A stretch of 64,000 nt of DNA from Janibacter sp. Soil728 (lineage in GTDB: Bacteria; Actinomycetota; Actinomycetes; Actinomycetales; Dermatophilaceae), in NCBI RefSeq assembly GCF_001428305.1, contig NZ_LMRZ01000007.1:62001-126000 (forward strand), written 5' to 3'. This document shows positions 52,419 through 61,412 of the stretch, one piece after another. Within the stretch, counting starts at the first letter, position 1; every line of letters begins with the position of its first letter. The notes beneath the pieces were generated by a model. It was given only the letters and a program-made list of their open reading frames with translations, searched no databases and was not told the origin of the DNA. Made by a program: the position numbers and the translations under genes.

Positions 52419-52703
52419 ATGGCCCACGTCTACATGCTCAGGTGCGCCGACGGCACGTACTACGTCGGAAGCACGCGCAACCTCGCCTCACGGATGCGCC
52501 AGCACGGTGCGGGTGGAGGGTCGGCCTACACGAGCAAGCGGATGCCGGTCGAGCTGGTGTGGTCTGCGGAGACCGAGAGGATCACGGAGGCGTACGCCTT
52601 CGAGAGGCGACTGCACGGATGGTCGCGCGCCAAGAAGGAGGCACTCATCCGGGGGGACTTCGACGCGATCCACTTCTTGGCGAGTCGACGGTGGAAGGGG
52701 TGA
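52419..52703 (+). CDS. Stand-alone GIY-YIG nuclease-domain protein
   Basis: A 94-residue protein consisting only of a GIY-YIG domain: VYMLRCADGTYYVGSTRNL (the GIY and YIG strands as VYM and YVG), RMRQHGAGGGSAYTSKR and the conserved late Glu in AYAFERRLHGWSR. Members of this YhbQ/UPF0213-type group are small and chromosomal. It is surrounded on both sides by the 34-bp repeats. Cellular role is unclear. Confidence 0.88.
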   Translation: MAHVYMLRCADGTYYVGSTRNLASRMRQHGAGGGSAYTSKRMPVELVWSAETERITEAYAFERRLHGWSRAKKEALIRGDFDAIHFLASRRWKG

Positions 52704-52716
52704 GGTGCGCCTGGGT

Positions 52717-52792
52717 CCCTTCGAGACGGCCGCGAGCGGCCTCCTCAGGGAGCGTGGGGCTTGTCAGCCTCAAGGAGCGTGGGGCTTGTCAG
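52717..52792. repeat. 34-bp repeat followed by a 19-bp direct repeat
   Basis: The 34-bp element in inverse orientation (52717-52750) starts CCCTTCGAGACGGCCGC. It is followed by two copies of GGAGCGTGGGGCTTGTCAG (52749-52767 and 52774-52792). Confidence 0.7.
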
Positions 52793-52814
52793 CGAGCCTT
52801 CAGCGGACTCCCCG

Positions 52815-52820
52815 TAGAAT
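52815..52820 (+). promoter_or_regulatory. -10-like box of the CNNM/CorC gene pair
   Basis: TAGAAT, ending 10 nt before the ATG at 52831. Very short leader, CCGAGGCATT. Confidence 0.45.
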
Positions 52821-52830
52821 CCGAGGCATT

Positions 52831-54225
52831 ATGACCGTCGGTCTCTTAGTCCTTGCCCTTGTCCTCACCTTGGGCACCGCTCTCTTCGTCGCGGCAGAGT
52901 TCTCGCTCGTCGCCCTCGACCGGCCCACGGTCCAGCGGGCCGTCGACCACGGTGACGCCGGCGCCAAGCCGGTGCTGGCCTCCCTTCGCTCGCTGTCGAC
53001 GCTGCTGTCCGCCTGCCAGATCGGCATCACGGTCACGACGCTGGCGCTGGGGTACATCGCCAACCCGGCGATCGGCGCGATCATCCGGCCGGGGCTCGAG
53101 GCAGCCGGCATGCCCGCGGGCGGCGCTGCCTCCACCGCGAGCGTCCTCGCGCTGATCATCGCCACGGTCTTCTCGATGATCCTCGGCGAGATGGTGCCCA
53201 AGACCCTCGCGGTCTCGGTGCCGCTGCGCACGGCCAAGATCGTCGCCACTCCGATGCGCGTCATCGGTGTCCTCTTCAAGCCGCTGATCTTCATCCTCAA
53301 CGGGTCGGCCAACTGGGCACTGCACCGCATGGGCGTCGAGCCGCAGGAAGAGCTCTCCGCAGCCCGCAGCCCCGCCGAGCTGGCCTCCTTGGTGCGCAGC
53401 TCCGTCGAGGCCGGCACGCTCGACTCCGGCACCGGCCGGCTGGTCGCGCGCTCGCTCGGCTTCGGCGAGCAGACCGCCGTCGACGTCATGACGCCCCGCA
53501 ACCGCGCCAGCGCCATCGACCGGACCGCCTCCGCCGAGGACCTCGTCGCGCTCGCGCGCCGCACCGGCCACTCCCGCTTCCCCGTCACGGGTGAGGACTG
53601 GGACGACATCGACGGCGTCGTCCACGTCAAGAAGGCCATCGCCGTCCCGCACGAGCGCCGCGAGTCGGTGCCCGTGTCCGCGCTGATGATCGACCCGGTC
53701 GTCGTGCCCGAGACCCTGCGCCTGGACCCGCTGCTCATCCAGCTGCGCGACTCCGGTCTGCAGATGGGGATCGTCGTCGACGAGTACGGCGGTACCGCAG
53801 GCGTGGTCACGCTCGAGGACCTCGTCGAGGAGATCGTCGGAGAGGTCAACGACGAGCACGACCTGGCCCAGACCACCGGTCGCGAGGTGAGCGACGGCGT
53901 GTGGACGGTGCCGGGCCTGTGGCGCCCCGACGAGGTGCGCGACCGCATCGGCGCACCCGTACCCGAGGGCTCCTCCTACGAGACCGTCGGTGGCTGGGTC
54001 ATGGCCGAGCTCGGCCGAGTCCCCGAGGTCGGGGACGTCGTCCAGATCGACGGCTGGGAGATCACCGTGGCCGACATGGACACCCGTCGGGTGGATCGGC
54101 TCCGCTTCGTCGAGCACGAGCACACCGATGACGAAGGCGATGTCCTGAGGCGCGACGAAGGCGGTGCCCTGAGGCGCGACGGAGGAGCCTCGAAGGGAGC
54201 CTCGAAGGGGGGTGAGTCGGCATGA
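52831..54225 (+). CDS. CNNM/CorC-type membrane protein (hemolysin family), first copy
   Basis: A 464-residue protein. The N-terminal DUF21/CNNM transmembrane domain (about 1-190) starts MTVGLLVLALVLTLGTALFV, with FVAAEFSLVALDRP and MILGEMVPKTLAV. Paired CBS domains (about 210-330) precede a CorC_HlyC domain with VVDEYGGTAGVVTLEDLVEE. The ~25-residue tail is low-complexity (repeats of LRRD and ASKG). The family is linked to Mg2+/Co2+ transport. ATG 52831; the next paralogue overlaps its stop by 4 bp. Confidence 0.9.
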   Translation: MTVGLLVLALVLTLGTALFVAAEFSLVALDRPTVQRAVDHGDAGAKPVLASLRSLSTLLSACQIGITVTTLALGYIANPAIGAIIRPGLEAAGMPAGGAASTASVLALIIATVFSMILGEMVPKTLAVSVPLRTAKIVATPMRVIGVLFKPLIFILNGSANWALHRMGVEPQEELSAARSPAELASLVRSSVEAGTLDSGTGRLVARSLGFGEQTAVDVMTPRNRASAIDRTASAEDLVALARRTGHSRFPVTGEDWDDIDGVVHVKKAIAVPHERRESVPVSALMIDPVVVPETLRLDPLLIQLRDSGLQMGIVVDEYGGTAGVVTLEDLVEEIVGEVNDEHDLAQTTGREVSDGVWTVPGLWRPDEVRDRIGAPVPEGSSYETVGGWVMAELGRVPEVGDVVQIDGWEITVADMDTRRVDRLRFVEHEHTDDEGDVLRRDEGGALRRDGGASKGASKGGESA

Positions 54226-55250
54226 CCGCCGCCCTCATCACCGTCGTGCTGCTGCTGACCAATGCCTTCTTCGTCGGCGCCGAGTTCGCGGCGATGTCCG
54301 CGCGGCGCTCGCAGCTCGAGCCGCTCGCCGACGCGGGTGACAAGCGGGCCGCCATCGCCGTGGACGCCCTGCAGCACACCGGGGTCCTGCTCGCGACCTG
54401 CCAGCTCGGCATCACCATCTGCTCGGTGCTCCTCGGTGCGATCTCGGAGTCGGCGTTGCACCACGTGCTGCAGCCGCTCGCCGAGCGTGTCGGCGTGCCC
54501 GATGCCTTCACCGACGCGACCTCGCTCGTCCTGGCGATCCTCATCGTCGTGTACCTGCACGTGGTCATCGGCGAGATGATCCCCAAGAACCTCGCCATCG
54601 CCGGGCCCGAGCGCGCCGCGATCCTGCTCGTGCCCCCGCTCATGTGGGTCATGAAGCTCGCCAAGCCGGTCATCTACGGGATGGACTGGGTCTCCAAGGC
54701 CTTCGTCAAGGCGATGGGTGTCGAGCCCAAGGACGAGGTCGGGTCGGCCTTCACCGCCGAGGAGGTCCACCAGATCGTCCACGAGTCGCACCGCGAGGGT
54801 CTCGTCGAGACCGAGAAGTACGGCCTCGTCGGCGCTGCCCTGGAGTTCTCGGACAAGGACGCCGCCGATGTCGGCGTGCGCGTCGAGGACCTCGTCACCG
54901 TGCACCGTGACGCGACGCCCGATGACATCGAGCGGCTCGTCGCCAAGCACGGCTTCTCCCGCTACCCGACGGTCGACGACTCCGGCGAGCTCGCGGGGTA
55001 CCTGCACCTGAAGGACGTGCTCTACGCCGACGACACCGAGCGCAGCGAGCCGGTCCCGCGCAAGCGCCTGCGCCGCATGGCGACGGTGCTGCCCGACGAC
55101 GAGGTCGAGGACGTGCTGGCGACGATGCAGCGGACCGGCACCCACCTCGCCCGGGTCGTCGACGCCGACGGGTCCGTGCGCGGCGTGGTCTTCCTCGAGG
55201 ACGTCATCGAGGAGCTCGTCGGAGAGGTGACGGACTCCACCCAGCGGTGA
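54222..55250 (+). CDS. CNNM/CorC-type membrane protein, second copy
   Basis: A 342-residue paralogue of the gene before it. It has the CNNM domain (NAFFVGAEFAAMSARRSQLE, VIGEMIPKNLAIAGPERAA) and CBS domains (FSRYPTVDDSGELAGYLHLK, ending VVFLEDVIEELVGEV), but lacks the C-terminal CorC_HlyC domain. The first copy likely evolved as its partner; they may form a heterodimer. Overlaps upstream gene by 4 bp. Confidence 0.9.
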   Translation: MTAALITVVLLLTNAFFVGAEFAAMSARRSQLEPLADAGDKRAAIAVDALQHTGVLLATCQLGITICSVLLGAISESALHHVLQPLAERVGVPDAFTDATSLVLAILIVVYLHVVIGEMIPKNLAIAGPERAAILLVPPLMWVMKLAKPVIYGMDWVSKAFVKAMGVEPKDEVGSAFTAEEVHQIVHESHREGLVETEKYGLVGAALEFSDKDAADVGVRVEDLVTVHRDATPDDIERLVAKHGFSRYPTVDDSGELAGYLHLKDVLYADDTERSEPVPRKRLRRMATVLPDDEVEDVLATMQRTGTHLARVVDADGSVRGVVFLEDVIEELVGEVTDSTQR

Positions 55251-55273
55251 CCCACCCCCTTCGCGCCCCACTT

Positions 55274-55337
55274 CCCGAGGCAGGTCACGTCATGCACCAA
55301 TTTCTGGATCTAGATGCATGACGTGACCTGCCTCGGG
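55274..55337. repeat. 64-bp hairpin element, left copy
   Basis: Two perfect 23-bp arms (starting CCCGAGGCAGGTCACGTCAT) around an 18-nt loop. It sits just after the CNNM pair and before the DUF559-like gene. It could double as a terminator. A second copy of the same length lies at 56407-56470. Confidence 0.8.
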
Positions 55338-55412
55338 AGGGGGCTGCGGGTGGATGAGCCTGGGTGTGGAGAACTCAGCGGCCCGATCACGTGAATCCGG
55401 CACGCTGCGGGG

Positions 55413-56366
55413 ATGTCCAGGCCGATCGACCTCCCTGTGGAGTACGCGACTGGGGCCTTCGCCGTGGAGGCCGCCACGCGCGATGGCGTCAAGATGAGCA
55501 GTCTGCGCACACTCGCCAACCCCTATCGCGGGGTGCGCTGCCATGCATCGCCGGACACCCTCGTGGAGCGGGCCTCGGCCCTGAGGCTCGTGAGGCGGGA
55601 CGGCTTCGCGCTGTCGCACTGCTCGGCAGCAAGCCTGCACGGACTACCTCTGCCTCGCGAGTGCGAGCATCCGCAGATCCATGTGATGAGCTCGGGGTCT
55701 CGCGCGCGTCGGCCCGGCGTGGTGGGGCACCGAGGGCTGGAGACGCGTGAGGTCCTGACGGTCCACGAGCAGGCGGTGACCGGGCTCGTCGACACGTGGC
55801 TCGACCTGGCGCCCCTGCTGACGCTCGACGAGCTCGTGGTCCTCGGCGATGCCGTCGCCCAGCGTCTCGACTCGCTCGACGCGTTGGAGGACGGTGCAGC
55901 CCGGGCCAGGACGTACGGCCGGCGGGTGCGTGAAGCCCTGAGCTGGATCCGGGTCGGCTCGGCCTCGCCGATGGAGACGCGCTCGCGAGTGCTCTGCGCC
56001 CGCGGCGGGTTGCCCGAGCCGGAGCTCAACGCGCCGATCCATGACGTCGACGGCGGCTGGCTGGCATACGGCGACCTGGTGTGGCGCGAGGCCAAGGTCG
56101 TGGGGGAGTACCAGGGCGAGCACCACTTCGGCGACTACGGCCGCGGGGACAAGGACATCGTGCGCCGCCGTGCGGTGGAGGCCGAGGGCTGGGTGTACGT
56201 CGACTTCACCAAGGACGACTACTACCGACGGGCTCGCCGCATCAGTCTCGTCGACCGACTCGCCGCTGCCGTGGGCGTCGAACCGACGCAGGCACAGCGG
56301 GCCGAGGTCGCCCGTGGACCCAACCTGTGGGGGCCCGCCCCCGGTCGGTGCACGAAGGGGGCGTGA
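55413..56366 (+). CDS. DUF559-like/AbiEi-type protein
   Basis: A 317-residue protein. The N-terminal ~100 residues (RDGFALSHCSAASLHGLPLP) resemble the AbiEi-antitoxin-like actinobacterial domain. The C-terminal part looks like a restriction-endonuclease-like DUF559 fold: VVGEYQGEHHFGDYGRGDKD then RRRAVEAEGWVYVDFTKDDY, with Glu and Asp in the expected places. No AbiEii partner is next to it. It is bracketed by two near-identical hairpin elements, so it may be a mobile or exchangeable cassette. Function unproven. Confidence 0.65.
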   Translation: MSRPIDLPVEYATGAFAVEAATRDGVKMSSLRTLANPYRGVRCHASPDTLVERASALRLVRRDGFALSHCSAASLHGLPLPRECEHPQIHVMSSGSRARRPGVVGHRGLETREVLTVHEQAVTGLVDTWLDLAPLLTLDELVVLGDAVAQRLDSLDALEDGAARARTYGRRVREALSWIRVGSASPMETRSRVLCARGGLPEPELNAPIHDVDGGWLAYGDLVWREAKVVGEYQGEHHFGDYGRGDKDIVRRRAVEAEGWVYVDFTKDDYYRRARRISLVDRLAAAVGVEPTQAQRAEVARGPNLWGPAPGRCTKGA

Positions 56367-56406
56367 TCCCCCCTTCGGCCCGCGCCCACTCCAGACCTCA
56401 CCCCAG

Positions 56407-56470
56407 CCCGAGGCAGGTCACGTCATGCACCAGATCCAGGATCTTGCTGCATCACGTGACCTGCCTCGGG
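56407..56470. repeat. 64-bp hairpin element, right copy
   Basis: Same arms as the left copy; the left arm is identical over 23 bp and the right arm differs at one base. The 18-nt loop differs but keeps CCA and GGATCT at the same places, so both copies lie in the same orientation. Confidence 0.8.
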
Positions 56471-56496
56471 CCGGGGGGCAGGTCAGAGAGGGGGGC

Positions 56497-56967
56497 TCAG
56501 CCGTTGCAGTGCGGGCTGGCGGGGATGGTCGCTGACTGCGTCGTGCCGTCGCCGATCGTGTAGGTGATCGTGAGGGACGAAGGGGAGGACGCGGCCTGGA
56601 CCACGTACTCCCACACGCCGGGGCGCAGCTGGACCGGACCGACGTCCAGGACGGTGCCGGTGGAGCCGTTGCCGAGCACCACCGAGAGGACCTTCGGGGC
56701 CGGGGCGTCGGGGGAGGAGACCGTCAGCTCCATGCGGTAGCCCTGCTTGGGCCAGCCGCCGGGGACCTCGGCATTGCCCTGACACTTCTCGGCGAAGCTG
56801 GAGCCCTCCACGACGACCGGAGGCTGCGAACCACCGTCGCCGGGGGTGCCCTCGCCGGGTCCGTTGGACGGGGACGCGGCCAGGCTCGGAGCAGAGGCAG
56901 CGATCGCCACCGCAGGGATGGTCCACGCGGCACCCTTGGCGAGGTGGCGGCGAGAGACGTGGGTCAC
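56497..56967 (-). CDS. Small secreted protein with Tat-type signal
   Basis: A 156-residue protein. The N-terminus MTHVSRRHLAKGAAWTIPAV fits a twin-arginine signal (SRRHLAK), followed by a hydrophobic stretch ending ASAPSLAA. A Gly/Pro-rich spacer precedes a beta-rich domain of ~100 residues with two cysteines (KCQG near its start and the final HCNG), probably bridged. I do not recognise the domain. GTG start with AGGAG 6 nt upstream. Transcribed away from the PucR gene. Confidence 0.65.
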   Translation of the reverse strand: MTHVSRRHLAKGAAWTIPAVAIAASAPSLAASPSNGPGEGTPGDGGSQPPVVVEGSSFAEKCQGNAEVPGGWPKQGYRMELTVSSPDAPAPKVLSVVLGNGSTGTVLDVGPVQLRPGVWEYVVQAASSPSSLTITYTIGDGTTQSATIPASPHCNG

Positions 56968-57182
56968 GAGAGCTCCTGAGATGGTCAGTCAATGGTCAGC
57001 AATTGGTAAGGCTGGTGAGGCTCGCCCATGATCGCCGGACGGAGGGGTCGCGCTCCATCGCGTGCGGTGACACCAATTTTTTGGGGCGTAGCACGTCGTG
57101 ACAGTTCTCGCATCCGGGGCCACGAGCAGGCATGATGCGACGGCAGGCAGTGCTGACGGCCTTGCCGGAGGGGGATGGCATC

Positions 57183-58319
57183 GTGCCGGAGCAGGGAAAC
57201 AACTTTGCGGTGCAGCTGCTGGGGGCCAACGAAGAGAGGTTGGCGCAGCTTGCACTGCATCTCGTCGAGAGCGTGACTCAGGAGTTCGGGCTGCCGCCGA
57301 TCCCGATCCAGCACCAGTGGCCGGTGAGCGTCGTGGACGTGGTGCGCCAGTTCCTCGTGCACGTGGCCAGCGACGACGTGGCGGGGATCCGTGTGCACGG
57401 CAGCGTCTTCGAGACGCTGGGCATCGAGGCCTCCCGCGGCGGCCTGGACATGGACGTCCTCGCCGCGACGATCCGGCACGCGGTCAGTCTGGTCCAGAGC
57501 CAGACCCATCGAGCCGTCCTCGCCGATCGCGACGAGGTGGACAAGGAGGCCGTGCTGGAGCTCCTGCAGCGCGTGCTCCTGGCAGGCGAAGCCGTGGTGG
57601 ACGCCGCCCGGCACGGGTACGAGATCGCCGAGCTGGCCTCGGAGGGCGACGGAGAGCTGGCCCGACAGCTCGCTGCCGAGCTCATGTCGAGGGGTGCACG
57701 AGCGCCCGAGCTCGCCCAACGCCTCGGCTGGAAGCCCGACGGGCTCGTCTGCGCGATGATCGCCTCGCCGGTCAGCGGCGCGGCCATCGCCGGGGCGGTG
57801 CCCGGAACTCCGGCGTACTTCTCTCGGACCGCCGACGTCGTCATCGCGATCCCGCTCCCTCGGGAGTACCTCGCCACCTCGATCCGCTCACGGCTCGAGG
57901 GCATCCAGTGCGTCGTCGGCCCGGCCGTGCCACTGGACGAGTTCTGCGACTCCCTCGCTCTGGCCCAGCGCGTCAGCGATCGCGACGAGCTCCCGGCGCA
58001 CCGCCCCGTCTTCGTCGACGACGAGTTGTTGGCGCTGACCTGCACGTCTGACCCGATGGCCGTGGAGGCATTGCGCCGCAAGCACTTCGTGGGGCTGGAC
58101 CAGCTCGCGCCTGACGTGCGCGCCATGCTCGTCGAGACTCTTCACGCCTGGCTGCGGCACTGGGGCCACCGTCCGGCCATCGCCGCCGACCTCCACGTAC
58201 ACCCGCAGACCGTGAGCGGCCGCCTGCACCGGCTGCGCGATCTGCTGGCCGATGACCTGGAGGACCCGACGACGCGCTCAGAGCTGTTGGTGCTGCTCAC
58301 GGCAGAAGGGGCCGCCTGA
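57183..58319 (+). CDS. PucR-family transcriptional regulator, copy 1
   Basis: A 378-residue regulator. Its C-terminal helix-turn-helix of the PucR/CdaR type reads RPAIAADLHVHPQTVSGRLH then RLRDLLADDLEDPTTR. The N-terminal part has the HQWPVSVVDVVRQF pattern shared with the next gene. The start was set at GTG 57183 because GGAGGGGG lies 8 nt upstream and the length then matches the paralogue; ATG 57132 is an alternative. Likely regulates nearby transport or nucleotide/amino-acid use; ligand unknown. Confidence 0.85.
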   Translation: MPEQGNNFAVQLLGANEERLAQLALHLVESVTQEFGLPPIPIQHQWPVSVVDVVRQFLVHVASDDVAGIRVHGSVFETLGIEASRGGLDMDVLAATIRHAVSLVQSQTHRAVLADRDEVDKEAVLELLQRVLLAGEAVVDAARHGYEIAELASEGDGELARQLAAELMSRGARAPELAQRLGWKPDGLVCAMIASPVSGAAIAGAVPGTPAYFSRTADVVIAIPLPREYLATSIRSRLEGIQCVVGPAVPLDEFCDSLALAQRVSDRDELPAHRPVFVDDELLALTCTSDPMAVEALRRKHFVGLDQLAPDVRAMLVETLHAWLRHWGHRPAIAADLHVHPQTVSGRLHRLRDLLADDLEDPTTRSELLVLLTAEGAA

Positions 58320-58332
58320 CTCAGGCGACCCC
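58308..58332 (+). terminator. Hairpin overlapping the end of PucR copy 1
   Basis: GGGG-C-CGCCTGA and TCAGGCG-A-CCCC form a stem with one mismatch; the stop codon lies in the left arm. No T-run. Confidence 0.5.
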
Positions 58333-58618
58333 TCCGGCTCACGCCTCTCCACGGGAGAAGGCACCGGCGCCGCGCACGTCCCCTGACTGCGCGACACCGG
58401 TGCCGGTCTGTGCTGCTCCGCTGGCTGTCTCCTCGTGACGGTGCCCAGCAGGCTCACGCAAGCATTCCCGAGCGGGGTCCACGAGTCGCTCGTCCGACGA
58501 CACAAAACGGTCGTCACCGTTGTCACGCGGTGATAGTCCCGTCCGGGCTCCAGTCCATTGATAATCAGCACCGCACGGGGATCGCCCCGAGCAGGTGACA
58601 CGACAGGCGGGGTGAGGG
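58333..58618. other. Intergenic region between the two PucR genes
   Basis: About 290 bp without a supported gene. It is less GC-rich near 58500-58580 (AAAACGGTCGTCACCG and TTGATAATCAGC), which is the likely promoter region for the second PucR gene. I see no clear operator. Confidence 0.4.
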
Positions 58619-59776
58619 ATGGCGGCGATGGACCAGCAGGTGATGCGGGCGGCCGACCGGCTGCGGGAGGTGCGCGACGAGCTGGTCGAAGAGCTCGCTG
58701 CGATCCTCATCGAGCGGGCGGGGGAGGCCACGGGCAGCCTCCCCCTGGCGGCCCGCCACCACTGGCCGACCGATGTCCAGGACGCGCTGCGCCGCTTCGT
58801 CGACGCGGTCGTCGACGAGGACCTGGCGCGGGTGTGCGACCCCGGTGGGGTCTTCGTCGCACTGGGCGCCGAGTGCGCCCGCGGCGGGGTGGCCTTCGAC
58901 GACCTCGCCGCCAGCATCCGGGTCGCCAGTCGCGTGACCCACAAGCACGTCCACCGGGAACTCCTGTCCGTACCGGGCGTCGGCCTCGACGACGTGCTCG
59001 AGGTCCTCGACCGCTTCGCCGAGGGCGGCGAGCTCGTCGTCAAGGCTGCCCGGATCGGGTACGAGGGTGGCGCCCGGCAGCCGGAGAGCGACGAGGACTC
59101 TCGCACGCGGCGCCTGGGCGGGGCGCTGCTGCACGGCGACGCCAGCGCGGTCGCGCTCGCCCGCGCGTGCGGGTGGGACGACGACGCAGTCATCGCCGCG
59201 ATCATCACGACCCCGCAGGACGCCGCCACCATCCGCCGTGAGTCGGAGTGCGTCCTCGCTCACTACCCCCGCGCCCGCGACGTCGTCCTGTTCCACCCGA
59301 TCGCCGAGGACAAGCTGGCGACCACCCTTCGTCCCCTCCTCGCGGGGCACCGGTGCGCCGTCGGGCCGGCGGTCCACATGCTCGACTCCGTCCGTTCCCT
59401 CGACCTTGCGTACCGGGCACAGCTCATCGCGGGGGACGAGGAGCTGACCTTCGCCGATGTCCACATGCTCGAGATCGCCTGCAGCGCAGACCGGGTCGTC
59501 ATCGAGTCGCTGCGACGCACCTACCTCGACGAGCTCGACGACGTGCCCGAGGACCAGCGCACCATGCTCCTGCAGACCCTCTTGGAGTGGTTGCGGCAGT
59601 GGGGCCACCGACCCAGCGTCGCCGAGGCGCTCGGCGTCCACCCGCAGACCGTGAGCCACCGGATCAACCGGCTGAAGGACCTGCTGTCCGACGAGCTCGA
59701 CGACCCGGTGGTGCGCGCCGAGCTGCTCGTGGTGCTCACGGCCATGTCGGTGCGCAGGGCCTGGCAGGTCCCCTGA
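58619..59776 (+). CDS. PucR-family transcriptional regulator, copy 2
   Basis: A 385-residue paralogue of copy 1. The shared patterns are HHWPTDVQDALRRF near the N-terminus and the C-terminal HTH RPSVAEALGVHPQTVSHRIN with RLKDLLSDELDDPVVR. ATG at 58619 is preceded by GGGGTGAGGG. It lies about 80 bp before the metP-like gene on the same strand, so control of methionine/alanine import is a reasonable guess. Confidence 0.87.
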   Translation: MAAMDQQVMRAADRLREVRDELVEELAAILIERAGEATGSLPLAARHHWPTDVQDALRRFVDAVVDEDLARVCDPGGVFVALGAECARGGVAFDDLAASIRVASRVTHKHVHRELLSVPGVGLDDVLEVLDRFAEGGELVVKAARIGYEGGARQPESDEDSRTRRLGGALLHGDASAVALARACGWDDDAVIAAIITTPQDAATIRRESECVLAHYPRARDVVLFHPIAEDKLATTLRPLLAGHRCAVGPAVHMLDSVRSLDLAYRAQLIAGDEELTFADVHMLEIACSADRVVIESLRRTYLDELDDVPEDQRTMLLQTLLEWLRQWGHRPSVAEALGVHPQTVSHRINRLKDLLSDELDDPVVRAELLVVLTAMSVRRAWQVP

Positions 59777-59788
59777 GCGAAGATCGGC

Positions 59789-59822
59789 GTGGCGCGCGCC
59801 ACATCTGTCTCAGATATTGAGA
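59789..59822. promoter_or_regulatory. Palindromic sites upstream of the metP-like gene
   Basis: A perfect 14-bp palindrome GTGGCGCGCGCCAC (59789-59802) is followed by an inverted repeat TCTCA-N5-TGAGA (59808-59822) containing GATATT, which could be a -10. They are candidate regulator sites; the PucR genes just upstream are possible partners. Confidence 0.35.
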
Positions 59823-59858
59823 GCATGCTGGGGTTCAACGTCGACCAGGAGTGTGAGC

Positions 59859-61412
59859 ATGTCCAGCACCGAGACCACGGAGGTCAAGCCCAAGGAGGGC
59901 TTCTCCTCGCGCAAGGTGTTCATCTTCGCCGCGATCGGATCAGCCGTCGGGCTGGGCAACATCTGGCGATTCCCCTACGTGGCGTACGAAGGGGGCGGCG
60001 GCGCCTTCATCATCCCGTACCTCATCGCGTTGGTCTTCTTCGGAGTTCCGATGCTCTATCTCGACTACGCGATCGGTCACCGCTTCCGCGGGTCGGCTCC
60101 GCTCTCCCTTCGCCGGCTGCACCGTGGTGCGGAGTGGCTCGGCTGGTGGCAGGTGCTCATCTGCATCGTGATCGCCGTCTACTACGCCGCGATCCTTGCC
60201 TGGGCCGGCAAGTTCGCGATCCTGTCCTTCACCAAGGGCTGGGGAGATGACCCGGAGGCGTACTTCTTCGGCGACTACCTCCAGGTGGCCGACAAGGCCG
60301 GGCCGACCTTCGACTTCGTCCCCGAGATCCTGCTGACGATGATCATCGTCTGGGTCGTCACGATCGGTGTCCTGGCCATGGGCATCCAGACCGGCATCGG
60401 CCGCACCGCCGTCATCTTCATCCCCGTGCTGGTCGTCGCCTTCGTCGTCCTCGTCATCCAGTCGCTGACCCTCCCGGGTGCGGGCGCGGGCCTCAACGCC
60501 TTCTTCACCCCCGAGTGGGGTGCGCTCACCGACGCGAGCGTGTGGATCTCGGCCGTCGGCCAGATCTTCTTCAGCCTGTCCGTCGGCTTCGGCATCATGA
60601 TCACCTACGCCGGCTACGTCTCCCGCAAGACCGACATGACCGGCTCGGGTGCCGTCGTCGCCTTCTCCAACTCCGGCTTCGAGCTGCTCGCCGGCATCGG
60701 TGTCTTCGCGGCGCTGGGCTTCCTGGCGCAGGCCGCAAACACCGAGGTGGGTGAAGTGCTGGGGACCGGCGGCATCGGGTTGGCCTTCATCGCCTTCCCC
60801 GCGATCATCAACGAGGCTCCGGGCGGGGTCATCATCGGAGTGCTCTTCTTCGTCTCGCTCGTGCTGGCCGGCATCACCTCGCTCATCTCGATCGTCGAGG
60901 TGGTCATCGGAGCCGTCCGCGACAAGGTGGGCATCTCCCGGCAGGCGGCGACCTTCGTGGTCGGTGTCCCGATGGCTGTGGTGAGCACCCTGATGTTTTC
61001 CACGACGGGTGGCCTGTACGTCCTCGACACGATGGACGCCTTCATCAACTCATTCGGCATCATCGCCGTCGCGGCCGTGCTGATGCTGGCCGTCACCTAT
61101 GCCTTCCGCAAGCTGCCGCTCCTGCGCGAGCACCTCGACTCGATCGGCTCGATCAAGCTCAAGGGCTGGTGGCCCGCGCTGATGGCGGTCGTCATCCCGA
61201 TCCTGCTGCTCGTCATGCTCTACCAAGCGCTCACCGAAAAGCTCGGCACACCGTACGAGGACTACCCGGCCCAGCTGCTCAATGTCTTCGGGTGGGGCAT
61301 GGTCGTGGTGCTGCCGTTCATCGCCATCGGGATCTCCCTGCTCCCGTGGCGCGGCGATGTCTCTCTCGAGGACAAGACCGAGGCGCTCGTCGACGGAGGT
61401 GAGCAGGTATGA
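59859..61412 (+). CDS. metP: Sodium-dependent NSS transporter, MetP-like large subunit
   Basis: A 517-residue neurotransmitter:sodium symporter family protein with about 12 helices. The first helix has the sodium-site motif IGSAVGLGNIWRFPYVAYEG. The second gene is a tiny membrane protein, the same arrangement as MetPS, the methionine/alanine importer of Corynebacterium glutamicum. ATG at 59859, preceded by AGGAG. The small subunit gene overlaps the stop by 4 bp. Confidence 0.85.
   Translation: MSSTETTEVKPKEGFSSRKVFIFAAIGSAVGLGNIWRFPYVAYEGGGGAFIIPYLIALVFFGVPMLYLDYAIGHRFRGSAPLSLRRLHRGAEWLGWWQVLICIVIAVYYAAILAWAGKFAILSFTKGWGDDPEAYFFGDYLQVADKAGPTFDFVPEILLTMIIVWVVTIGVLAMGIQTGIGRTAVIFIPVLVVAFVVLVIQSLTLPGAGAGLNAFFTPEWGALTDASVWISAVGQIFFSLSVGFGIMITYAGYVSRKTDMTGSGAVVAFSNSGFELLAGIGVFAALGFLAQAANTEVGEVLGTGGIGLAFIAFPAIINEAPGGVIIGVLFFVSLVLAGITSLISIVEVVIGAVRDKVGISRQAATFVVGVPMAVVSTLMFSTTGGLYVLDTMDAFINSFGIIAVAAVLMLAVTYAFRKLPLLREHLDSIGSIKLKGWWPALMAVVIPILLLVMLYQALTEKLGTPYEDYPAQLLNVFGWGMVVVLPFIAIGISLLPWRGDVSLEDKTEALVDGGEQV

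Noticed and set aside
55274-56470. The two hairpin elements considered as transposon terminal inverted repeats
   Set aside because: Each element is itself a complete hairpin and the copies lie in the same orientation; no transposase or target duplication is visible. Kept only as repeats.
59777-59858. SAM or other riboswitch upstream of the metP-like gene
   Set aside because: The region is only about 80 bp and contains short palindromes but no conserved riboswitch core.
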